Position numbers and translations under genes: made by a program. This document shows positions 1 to 9,600 of a DNA stretch of 10,452 nt, in pieces (position 1 is the first letter of the stretch; each line of letters starts with the position of its first letter). This DNA is from Pelagophyceae sp. CCMP2097 (lineage: Eukaryota; Sar; Pelagophyceae), in NCBI GenBank assembly GCA_026770575.1, contig MU657517.1, positions 43,265 through 53,716 of the forward strand, read 5' to 3'. The notes under the pieces were generated by a model, which saw only the letters and a list, made by a program, of their open reading frames with translations, made no database searches and was not told the origin of the DNA.

Positions 1-2
1 AG

Positions 3-218
3 AAGGGCGCGGCCGTCGGGCGCGACCGCGCCGAGATCGACGACTAAAAGGCGCGCAAGCGGGCAGCGACGCCGGCGCCCGACGGCGTCGTCAAGCTGAA
101 CGTCGGCGGCGCGCTCTTACAGGGCCCCGCAGGAGCCGGGAGCCTATGCCTGACCTCGCCGACGACCTTTAACCCCGCCTATAGTCGGCGCTTATCTGCG
201 ACCTTTGGGCGGGTGTAG
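3..218 (+). pseudogene. Decayed fragment resembling a BTB/T1 (K-channel tetramerisation) domain
   Basis: Reading from position 3 gives a charged, helix-like stretch (GRDRAEIDD, then KARKRAA) followed at 87-110 by VVKLNVGG. That motif matches the first beta strand of BTB/T1 (KCTD-type) domains, which in many algal and protist proteins follow a charged coiled coil. Downstream, LTSPTTF and YSRRLSATFGR (150-212) loosely resemble the 'TSxxTL ... SxLxxMFxGR' part of the domain. The frame is broken by TAA at 45-47 and ends at TAG 216-218, and the rest of the fold is not found further on. I read it as a relic of a BTB-domain gene. The identification rests on one short motif plus its context, so it is tentative; a chance match in GC-rich DNA is possible. 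Confidence 0.33.
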
Positions 219-361
219 CTTAGGCGCCAGGTCCCCGATCCTCACGATCAAAGGAGGCCGGATGGTCCAGAGGTCGCGCTCTTTGCAGCGGCGTCGTCGG
301 CTTTTCGCCAAACGCAATGATACCCAAGATATTACTTTGAAAGACCTTTAATACCGCCTAT
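164..361 (+). repeat. Pair of degenerate 19-bp direct repeats, 179 bp apart
   Basis: The 19-mer at 164-182 (GACCTTTAACCCCGCCTAT) recurs at 343-361 with two mismatches. Downstream of both copies there is a loosely similar stretch ending in CCAGGT. This may be what remains of an older tandem duplication. It is too short and degenerate to assign to a known element. Confidence 0.35.
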
Positions 362-613
362 GCTTGTAGGCCAGGTTTTGGATCCTGGGTCATTAAGCCC
401 AATCGAAACGTTTGATGCACCATGCCCTAGGACCGACCGAGTCGTAGCCAACGCGCGTTCATTTGTTTTGGGCATCGGAAACTAATTTGGGTAAATATTG
501 GGCCCCCGTACCCCGTAAATCCCAGGTAAATGCGAAAATGCAAGGACTTTATTTAAACCTTTTTGGTTCCGGGAAGGCCTTTGTCCAGCAGCGAGTACAA
601 AGTGGCGTCTCCC
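219..613. other. Stretch without a recognisable gene
   Basis: Apart from the second copy of the 19-bp repeat, I see no gene here. No frame of useful length shows a known motif. GC content drops in the middle (about 300-560) relative to the flanks. Confidence 0.5.
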
Positions 614-1049
614 GGCGCCGGTATCGCGCTGCCTAGGAATATGATGGCATCGATGACGAGCTCGACGAGACTAACATGTGGGCGCAAGAAATTCCCAGAG
701 AACCGCCTGCGCGGAGAGAACGACCCTCGAACGTGTGGAACGCGGGGCTTACCGTTTCAAGCCAAAGCGGCGCCGATATTGCGCTGCCTAGGAATATGAT
801 GGTACAGAATGACAGGCCCGGCGAGCCCAACATGTGGGCCCAAGAAGTCTCGATGGGACCCCCTGCGCGGAGAGAATGACCCTCAAACGTGACGAACGGG
901 GGCTTACCGTTTCAAAGCCGCAACGGCGCCGGTATTGCGCTGCCTAGGAATATGATGGTACAGATTGACGAGCTCGGCGAGACCAACAAGCGGGCCCAAG
1001 AAGTTCCCAGAGAGCCGCCTGGGCGAAGAGAACGACCCTCAAACGTGAC
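614..1049 (+). repeat. Tandem repeat, unit about 155/156 bp, nearly three copies
   Basis: Three copies begin at 614, 769 and 925, each with GGCGCCG followed by a conserved GCGCTGCCTAGGAATATGAT core (cores start at 626, 781 and 937). Later shared segments include the (G/C)CCAAGAAGT region, the GCGGAGAGAA region and ACGACCCTC(A/G)AACGTG. Copies 1 and 2 are 155 bp apart and copies 2 and 3 are 156 bp apart. The third copy ends near 1049, where similarity stops. The segment GGCTTACCGTTTCAA precedes copies 2 and 3 but not copy 1. Because 155 is not a multiple of three, the reading frame changes between copies, and copy 2 carries a stop in the frame that is open in copy 3. The array is therefore best read as non-coding satellite or minisatellite DNA, or a decayed duplication, not a repeat protein. 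Confidence 0.9.
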
Positions 1050-2640
1050 CTGTGGTTCAACCTTAGGGTGCCGTTCCAAAACACCGACGCCGGCGTTTGG
1101 TGGACTTTCGCCGGACAGGATCAGACACCAAGAGCGCGCGCTCGCGGCTGATGCCCCCCTTAGCACCAGGCGCGTCCTGTGCCAGCGCGGCACGGCTCCG
1201 CAATGTGCCCAGTTGTTACGGCCTTTTTTGAAAATACCCGCGGATTCTACATCGTTGCGGCGCCGCCGTGCGCCGGCCGCAACGCGGCTTGAGACGGCAC
1301 AGCGCAGTGATCTTGCGGCGCCGCGGAGCGCCATCCCGAACGGTGCGACTCGGCGCCGCTCGGGCGGGACGGAAGCAGCTCTCGGGCGCGGCGCTGGCTC
1401 GGCGCTCCTGGCGTGGGACCATTCCTCTACGACTGCATTGATGTTCAGTCGTGGAGCCGCGCCGGCCAGGCCGTCGATCAGGGCGTCGACGTTGTGACAT
1501 ACGCGCAGTGGTGCGTGCGCGCGCCGTTCGAAAGGAAGGCCCACGCGAGGCGCTGTGTGGCGAGGCGGGACTTTGGTGGCCGCGAGGCGCAGAGGCAAAG
1601 GCGCTGTGCGCCTTTGGCGGTGCTTTGATGGCGCGCTTCTTTGTCGCCTTGGGGATTCTCGGATGGTTGCTTTCCGGCAGGGTCATTGCGGCGACGACAG
1701 GCTGGCTTGTCGACTTTGCGGTTGATGAAGCGATCGGTCTCTCCCGAAACGTGACGCTCGTCAGAATCAAACAGCCAAAGCTCGTAAGGAAGTGACCCCG
1801 CGGCGGCATCCGAGACGTCCGTGGCACCCCGTGTAAAGTGCTGCCGGTGCGAAAGCCGTCAAGAGGGGCCGGCGGCTGCGCCGTTGCGCACAAAAGTGCC
1901 GAGCTGGGGAGCACGCCGCCGCCTGGCCAGGCCCTGCGTCTGGCGCCCCGCGGCAGCGACGCGGCGTCGGAGACGCGCGACGCGGCGATGCGTCGGAGGC
2001 GCCGCATTGGACCTAACCCAACCGTAACCCATTAGTTCGTCAGATTTTCCTGTGGTTCGTCGCCACCCAACGCAGGCAAGAGCGCGCTCTTCACAGCCGA
2101 CGACGCGCGGCCGCTGGGCCCGCCCTATGCTGAGAAGGGTGTACGCCTTTGTCCGCAGTCTCTGGCAACGCGCGGGGCCCGCGGTTTGGCGGCGGCACTG
2201 CGACGGCCGGGCGCCCGCGGCGGCTCGGGGGCGGCTCTCAGTGCGGGCCTCAGACTGTGCCTTTCTTATGTCCGCCGAGCCTTATCTTGCTCGCGGGCGG
2301 CGGCCGCCGCAAGGCCTCGTCGCGTTTTGAATGCGCACCTCGACGACGGGCCCTGCGCTGGCAATGGCGGCGAATTGACACTGCGACTTTGTACACGGCT
2401 TCAACAATATGCTCAAGGGGCGCCATGAATAACCGCCGAAGAGAAGTACATGAAATAGTAGAAGGAAGAAGTTCCCTAGGATCGGATTGACACCGGAAAC
2501 TGCTATTTGAGATGGTACGGCGAGTTTGTCGGTGAGCTCGCTCCCGTCGGACACAGTTCATAAGTGCCAAACCCCCTCACAAGTTGGACAACAAGGAGTC
2601 CCCTACTCTCGCACCAAAATCGCTAAATTTGCTTTCGCTA
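1050..2640. other. GC-rich region without a defendable gene
   Basis: Several long frames overlap one another on both strands here, which is expected where GC-rich DNA has few stop codons. Their translations are rich in Arg, Ala, Pro and Ser and show no known motif. The only segment with a protein-like character is a small frame at 1628-1795, listed separately. From about 2340 the GC content begins to fall toward the level of the PKS gene. No tRNA, rRNA or terminal repeats of a mobile element were recognised. Confidence 0.5.
1628..1795 (+). CDS. Possible small membrane-anchored protein (55 aa), unrecognised
   Basis: An ATG at 1628 opens a 55-residue frame. It begins with a hydrophobic N-terminus (about residues 3-24: phenylalanine, valine, leucine, isoleucine and tryptophan interrupted by Gly, Ser and Arg), which could be a signal peptide or a single membrane helix. 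The tail, VTLVRIKQPKLVRK, is basic. The surrounding region is GC-rich and non-coding in appearance, yet this stretch has a more balanced amino-acid make-up than its neighbours. No homologous family is recognised, and the frame continues upstream without a stop to about 1451 in low-quality Arg-rich sequence. It could equally be the end of a decayed gene or a chance frame. Confidence 0.15.
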   Translation: MARFFVALGILGWLLSGRVIAATTGWLVDFAVDEAIGLSRNVTLVRIKQPKLVRK

Positions 2641-2792
2641 AAACTGTTCGAACGCACTGTTTCTTTGGGTAGGGTGGTGTGTTAAAGGTCTTCGCGTGCA
2701 AGCGGCTCGTGCAGATGGAACCGGTGCGAGGACGACTCGAAGACCTGGACGACTGCGTGTGTGTTCAGCACTGCGAAGATTATGTCTTGTGA

Positions 2793-3635
2793 GAATTACT
2801 GCAAGCGCTTCGCGTTCAACATACGCTACCAGATGATGTGGGTTTGCCAATCTCCTCGGATGTGCTTCGTTACGTCGAAAGCGATACATCATTATTGTGC
2901 GTTACTGAGTCGCCATTATGCTGGACCTCATACGCAGCTGGGAAGGATCAAATCGGCGCGTTACGGAGAAGTGTCGAACGCCATGCACTCGAAGGCCTGT
3001 TACGTCTGGACCACGCGCTCTTCTCGGGACGAGAACTTTATCTTCCACTGGCATCACTGAACACCTCCAATTGCGGATGGCTATACGATGAGAACATGGT
3101 ACCGGTCTTCAAATTAGATTCAAACGGGGAGCTTACTGTCGCGATCGATGCGATGCTCTGCCCTCATATTATTTCCGATTCAAATGCGAACCCAGCGTAT
3201 CTACTCGCTCCAAACCAGGCTAACGCCCCATCGTGTTTTGTTGGCTCTTCATCGATATTTATTCCTGAGGTGTCTAGTCTCATTGCCGATTTTACGGCCA
3301 ACATTCTTACTCGATTAGAGACTTATGGACTATTTGGTAATCTTTCGATGTGGGGTCTCAAGCTCAGCTGCAGCTTAACGACTTCGATTTCAATTCTTGA
3401 TCCAGCAACGATCTGCGCTTATGCGGGAACAGAAGAAATGGTGATTTGTACCTTTCGATTCATGATCAACGACCCTTTAATGCAAACGGTGATATGGCAC
3501 GACGAAGAACACTCATTGTCGACTCTTTGTAATGGCAGTGATAGCCCCCAGAGTGGAGACTCCTCCTTTGAGCCCGACGAAGCGTATACTAGTGATGAAG
3601 TCGATTCGCCGAACCAAGCCTCCCACTGGCTCCAA
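2793..3635 (+). other. PKS exon 1: N-terminal region, domain not recognised
   Basis: This part encodes about 281 residues upstream of ACP0. It has a normal globular composition, with helical stretches (for example the segment around ALRRSVERHALEGLLRL) and beta-like stretches (EMVICTFRFMI). Its last 45 or so residues are acidic and Ser-rich (SPQSGDSSFEPDEAYTSDE), like an interdomain linker. It lacks KS, AT, ketoreductase and adenylating-enzyme motifs. Its place before the first ACP suggests a role in starter-unit selection or docking, but that is inference only. The exon ends at codon CAA 3633-3635 in phase 0. Confidence 0.6.
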
Positions 3636-6600
3636 GTAAGTCCCCTTTGCTCACAAAGATGTCCTGTCTTCAATCAAGCCAATTAAACTATCAATGGATC
3701 TCTTATAATTGAATCAATGTAGGCACTTGTTAGCTCACCGAGAAAAGACCGCGAAACGTTCGAGTGTGCAATCAACGCAGCCCGTGCATTCGAACATGAC
3801 GGCCTCACCAAGGAGGACATCACGTTGGCTCGATCAATTGAACACGTTTTACGCGACGTGTTTTTGATAAGGTACGCAACCATGAGAGACCTTAAAACAA
3901 GACTAACGATTGAACAAAAAAGGGGAAGGGAGGGAAGAGGATGCAAAGAAGGATGGCAACCTTTTCCCAAGTTGAGCACGTTATCAATCCGGTGTCTCAA
4001 GAGAGGCTGCCTCGTGCGACACTCTTGGCGATAAGATGAATATGTAGGCTCCCCGCAGCCATTGAACAGCCGGATATCGGCTTTGTTCAGCTTGGCGCTG
4101 ACTCAGCTGCACTCGCCTCGATCGCACGCGTGGTTTCAAGCGAATCTGGAATCAATCTAGATCCGATAGCAATGTTCGAATTCCCGAGTTTTAACTCACT
4201 TAAGTCACACCTTCTCGGTTCTTCCTCGCCACAACACCTTGGTGACTTCATGCCCATTCGACGCTCGAACCAAACTGAGTCTGTTCAAAGTGTTGTTACT
4301 GCAACTCGATTTACGCTACCGGGGTTGATACAAAATCAGGAAAGCCTTGTAACGCTCACGACCTCGCGGTCTCAAACCGCAACGACAGTCCCCATTGCTC
4401 GATGGAACGATACCAGCATCGATCATCGAGCTCCTAAAGCTCAGTCTTACGGTAGTTTCATTGCCGCGAGACTTTGTCTCCAGGAGGAAGGATGGCTTAT
4501 GTCGCGCACTGAGGCGCTGGAAGTTGATCCGCAACAGTTACTTGTTCTCGAGGCCGCATATTCAGTTCTTCATGCTGCATCACCATCTGATGAGCATCCT
4601 CACTTTCGCGACGCACTTCGCAACTCGCCCATTGGAGTGTATCTAGGCATCTTTGGTGCAACACTCGCAAGACTTGGAGGACACGCACCAGGTCACAGCA
4701 ATGCGGTGATGAAAAAAATGACTGTGTACTCTGGAACATCGAGCTCGATCGCCATTGCATCTGGCCGTATTTCATATGCACTCGGGCTCACAGGTCCGTG
4801 TCTACCAGTCGATACGGCGTGCTCTGCCTCACTTGTCGCACTTCATCTCGCTCGCACTGCGCTCGAAGCAACCAGAGAATGCGACCGAGCATGTGTCATT
4901 GGCGTCAACATGCTAGATCACGGAACTCATGTGGCATTCAGCACCGCAGGGATGCTTTCCGACCACGGCCGCTGTCATACCTTTGATTCAAGAGCTGACG
5001 GCTACTGCAGGGCCGAAGGCTGCGCTGCTTTTGTGCTCGACCACCAAACTCACTTACGATGGAGTCCACAAGTTGTTCGATGCACCTCTGTTATGCAGGA
5101 TGGACCAAGTGCAAGTTTAACCGCGCCGAATGGAAGTCAGCAGCGGGTCTTACTAAAATCTGTCGAGCTCAACCAAAATGGGAACCCATGCGCACCAACA
5201 TTCCTCGAAGCCCACGGTACTGGTACGGCGCTCGGCGATCCGATCGAGGTCGGTGCGGCTATTGGTGCGATTTGCAATACATCATCAAATTTTCAGACAA
5301 ACGCTATCGACACAACCAACGCTGCGAACGTCCAAAGAGAAGTGCAGTGCTCTTCGCTCAAGGCAAACATGGGCCACATGGAGGCGTGCGCGGCTGCAGC
5401 GGGACTTGCGTCGCTGTTGTCGACGCCTCTTTCACGTACGGCTCTCATCGCGCCGAATGCGCAGCTCCGACGGCTCAACGCGCACCTTGTATCTCTCGTT
5501 TCTGCTTCTAGGAAGCCATTCCGCATGCCGGTCGAGGTCGTACCGAGGGCGTGGCGTGGCGCGGATGACGACTCACGTTTGGTGCTGACGGGACGTCTGA
5601 GCTCATTCGGATTTAGCGGCACGATCGCACACGGGTTGTTCGCATTGAAGGGTGTGGCGAACGAGAAGCCCCGCGACGACATGGAGAACTTTGGAGGCGT
5701 CGCACTATACCGATCACAGCAGTATAGCACGAGTGGACCTCCGACGATGCGTATCGCGTTAGCAACCAGTGAGGATCCTGGTTGGGCTCCGAGGAAAGAT
5801 GTCGGGCGTTTGGGTGAGACGGTGATGGAAGCACGGCTGTCGCTGTCGGTGCTTGCGATTCTCTCTGACCACGTTGTCGGCGGCAACGTGTTGTTCCCGG
5901 GTGTTGGGTACATCGAGATGGCTCTATCGATGGGGATTGTCGATGTTGTGCATCACAGCAGATCGCTCGAGAATGTGGCTTTCGTGCGTCCATGCGTGTT
6001 GCCATCGAGCAAAGATGGAACAGTCCCCGAAGAGGGGCCTACGCGCAAGCAGCACGTAGTGTTGCGTTATACGCGTGCTTCTGACGACGACAAGTTCGAA
6101 ATTGCGAGTGCACTTGTTTCGAGCGGGATTCGCAGCTCGTTTACGACTCACGCAACGGGCACTCACACGATGATCTCGAAGGCCATGAAGTATAGCGGTC
6201 GCTTAGAGCTGCGAAGCGGTCTTCGAGGGGTCGACATGCCTTCAAAGCTTGAGTCGGTGGCGAGGACTGCGAGTGGTGCAAATGCCGTGGACGTTCTGCC
6301 GTTGCTGCGATCTAACTCTCGCTCGATCAGATCGGTCGAAGTCAAACGCGAAGAGGGGACTCGCACGTTTGTGCCAGCTCGGGTCACTGCGGTGGAGCTC
6401 CGAACGCAACACGTGGCTGGTCGTCAACATATGCGGTCTGAAAACTCTGGAGTGGCCTGGGCGCGAAGCTGTTTGACTCTGAGCGAGGCAACCGAATCAC
6501 ACGCGAACAGCATGATGGTCCAGCTGATCGACGACGCGGCGTCAAGATCTGCTGGACTTCCGTACGCCGAAGTAAGGCTTGGGATTTGCCGCTTAGTTTC

Positions 6601-9600
6601 ACGTGCGCTTTATCGTGCTCCCGAGGCAAGCGTCGTGCCAAATATTGTGGCAGATGATGACAAGGCGGCCCAGACAAACAGCATGGCGTTAGATGCAGAA
6701 TGCTACGAGGTGTGCTGGGAGGCTTCTCATGCGACATCTCGCCGTGTCATGGCATCAACTCGCCTGGAATCAAGAAGCATCGTCGTGATGAGTCCGGCAC
6801 GTGTATCTCGTCGTTCTTTGCATTCTAGCAAGGTCGGCCTGTCACAGCTCGACTGTGCTACAGCAGCGGCTGATGCGTTCCGAAGCTCGTTTATCTTGAT
6901 CAAGATCATTGATGGCCCGAGCCTCACGGCGGAGTGTGTCTCGCTTGCTCGACATCAAGGAAATCCCAACTCGTTTTTTGAGAGTGGGCTCTCTTGCCGG
7001 ATTCGATGCGCGATGGCAACTGGCTCCGAAGCTGCGCGAACGATTCGTCGGGTCCTCGAGGCCGGGCTGGTGGATGCTGCTTCTGCGCAAGTGCCGTTGG
7101 ACCACTTTGCAAAGCGGTCGGCGCGGGGTCTCCTGTCGGGACTGTGGAACCGAGCCGTGGCATCGGAGATCTGTGTCAAGCCGAGTGGGAACATGGCTCG
7201 ATATGGCGGACTGGTCAAAACGAAGAGTCTACAATCGTCGCAGATTGGGCGGGTATTGATGGCAAGCTGTGGCGGCGAAAGAAGCGGTGAGAAGGTATCA
7301 GTGTCGCTGTTGGTTATCGCGGTCGCCGTGGCTCGTTCGAGTGTGCTCGAGCTTCCGCAACGCTTCCGACACCCGTCGACGATGCGACAGTGGGCCGCAT
7401 GCACGTTTGCAGCTACAGTGTCGTCAAATGAGCCAGCTTCGATCAGCTCGTATTTGGCAAGTGGCGTGGCGCCTGCTCAGATTGTTCGGGTCGCCGCGTA
7501 TACGGAGCTCGCGACCACAAATACTTTAGCGATGCTCTGCGTGCCAGCGCGCTCGAGGGGCATTCTTCAGTCGCCAGCTCAGCTTGCAGTGGCGACAGCG
7601 GCAAGCTTGCGAGGAGACTGGCAGCGATGGCTCGACAGTGGCATTGACCGACGTCGTGCTGGTTCGAAGGGTCTATCTGGGGCAACCTACGTCGCTGCCG
7701 CACAAGTCGGGGCCACACTGTCAAGGGCGCTCCTCTCCAAATCAGATGCGACGTTTGCAGTGAGGCAGTTCGGATCGAGAGGGACATCAAGCTTGCTTGA
7801 CGTGACCGATTGCCGGTCGCTTGCTCTGCCATTGGTTTTGGCGGCTGAGCATCGATTACAAGCTCCTAGAGTTGCCGCACCAAAAATTGTTATTGCGAGT
7901 CCGACGCTCACCGTGCTTGGTATTACGATAGCACGCGCCGTCGTGCGCGCCTTGGTTGCAAATGGATCCGATACAACTCCACAAGTTGTCCTCACAGTGA
8001 CCGATGCTCGACGCCTTCCGACAGTAGCAGTGTCTTTGCTTGTTGATTTATCGACCAGAGTTTCGAGCTTGACGTGTGTGGTCTGCACAGCGGCTCAAAT
8101 CGGCAGCTCAGATGTTCTGACTGGGATCTACCGCGGTGCCTCGTGTGTGGTCGAGTTCGAGGGCTTGTCAAACCATCCTCGTGTTGACGACGAGCAAGGT
8201 TGCGAGAAGTTGAGGCTCGTGGCGACGGCTCGAGGACTCGACTCGATGGCGAAATCTCGCGGAGTTGCCATTGAGAAGACTCTTTGCGTGCCGCAACTGC
8301 GTTACAATAGCAACGAGCGGTGTGGTTTTGGCGCGAGGAGGCTTGGACGCTGCTCTTCCGATGCTGCGATTGCAGCAGCGACAACATCGTTGCTCTTGAG
8401 TCTATCCAAGACGCACGTCGGTGAGAGTGCATATTACATAACGGTCTCAACGGTGCGTGTCGATGTGACCAGGTTACAGCGACGTGATTCGGCTGTGAAG
8501 CAGCTTAAGGAGACGACGGGCGAGGCTCGGATGAAATCCGCCACTCAAGCGCGAGTGTCGCAGACTCGAGCCGTTGGGAACTCGACGGCTTCTCCGAGCA
8601 AGACGCGGACGATCGATGATACTGCATTGATGGCGACTGTGAGTGAATTACTCGGCACCTTGGTCGGGGCCGACACGCCGCTGATGTCGACAGGACTCGA
8701 CTCTATCGCGGCAACGGAGCTGACTCGTACACTGAGCGAGCAGCTTGGCATCGAACTGCCTTCGACGCTGCTGTTCGATCATCCGACGATCAATGCGATC
8801 TCCAAGTTTTTGGCCTCGCTCGAAGAGCCGGAATCTTCGTACGCGTTGGGTTCAGATGCTGAAATGGCATCCTCGCGATCGGAGGAGATCGGCGCATCGA
8901 GTCGCATGTCGGCAGAATCAGGTGAGCGGCGCCAACATCTGGACGTCGAGATAGTGCGCAAGACGGAGCCAACAATAGCGAGTTCTGCAGCTCTCAAAGC
9001 GTCTATCGCAGCGACAGTATCAAAGCTCCTCCAAACGAGTGTGTCGACGGACACGCCTCTGATGGCCGCGGGTCTAGACTCCATCGCTGCGTCGGAGTTG
9101 ACTCGTCTTCTGAGTGAGCAGTTCGACACTGAGCTTCCTTCGACGCTGCTGTTCGACCATCCGACGATCAGTTCATTAGCAGACTACTTGGCTTCTACCT
9201 CAGTCAAACTTGCGCCAGCTGTCGGATCGGGAGCAGCTGACGCGGGCGATAGCTTACGGGCTGAGGTCGCGGCTATGCCTGAAACGCTTCGTTCTATTCA
9301 GTCAACCTCGTTGTCTCACAGCTCAAAGAGTTTCGTGGTACAACCTCGGATTACGGGCTCACACTCGAGGCTGCCAGGTGGGTTCTGCGGGGGAGGTATC
9401 GCTTTGAGGGAGCTCGCCACTTTGGGTCACACGACAAATTCTCGAGTGCCTATCTCGCGCTGGGACTCGTCACGAAGTCATAATCTGGTCTCTGCTTCTT
9501 ATGGTTCTTTCATTTGCGACGAAATGCGAATGGATATGTCTGCGCTTGGTACTGTCTCGTCTTTCGAAGCACATTCGATGGATCCGCAAATGCATCTCAC

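Noticed and set aside
889..1497. 202-residue plus-strand frame starting in the tandem repeat
   Set aside because: It begins inside the satellite-like array, whose frame shifts between copies, and continues in low-quality Arg-rich sequence with no known domain.
912..2007. Long minus-strand frames (912-1598 and 1216-2007)
   Set aside because: They overlap each other and plus-strand frames in GC-rich DNA, are Arg/Pro/Ala-rich, include the non-coding tandem repeat, and show no motif.
2761..3060. 99-residue plus-strand frame overlapping PKS exon 1
   Set aside because: It is in a different frame from the exon that splices into ACP0, and its composition (many Cys, His, Met) is unlike a real protein.
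3825..4034. Frame that reads through intron 2
   Set aside because: It starts in exon 2 and runs into the intron. The continuation is basic and purine-encoded, and the ACP is only completed when 3872-4047 is removed.
5293..5913. Minus-strand frame opposite KS1, with a twin at 9823-10395 that shares its N-terminal peptide
   Set aside because: Both lie antisense to the KS coding sequence. The shared peptide is only the reverse translation of the 116-nt identical block.
6961..7170. Possible enoylreductase in the module
   Set aside because: The segment around RRVLEAGLVDAASAQVPLDH recalls the end of PKS enoylreductases, but the glycine-rich NADPH loop and the N-terminal half are absent, and SGLWNRAVASE fits the structural KR half better.
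6842..7404. Overlapping minus and plus frames in the KR-like region (for example 6909-7259, 6955-7404)
   Set aside because: They are shadows of the continuous PKS frame, which is open throughout and carries domain motifs on both sides.
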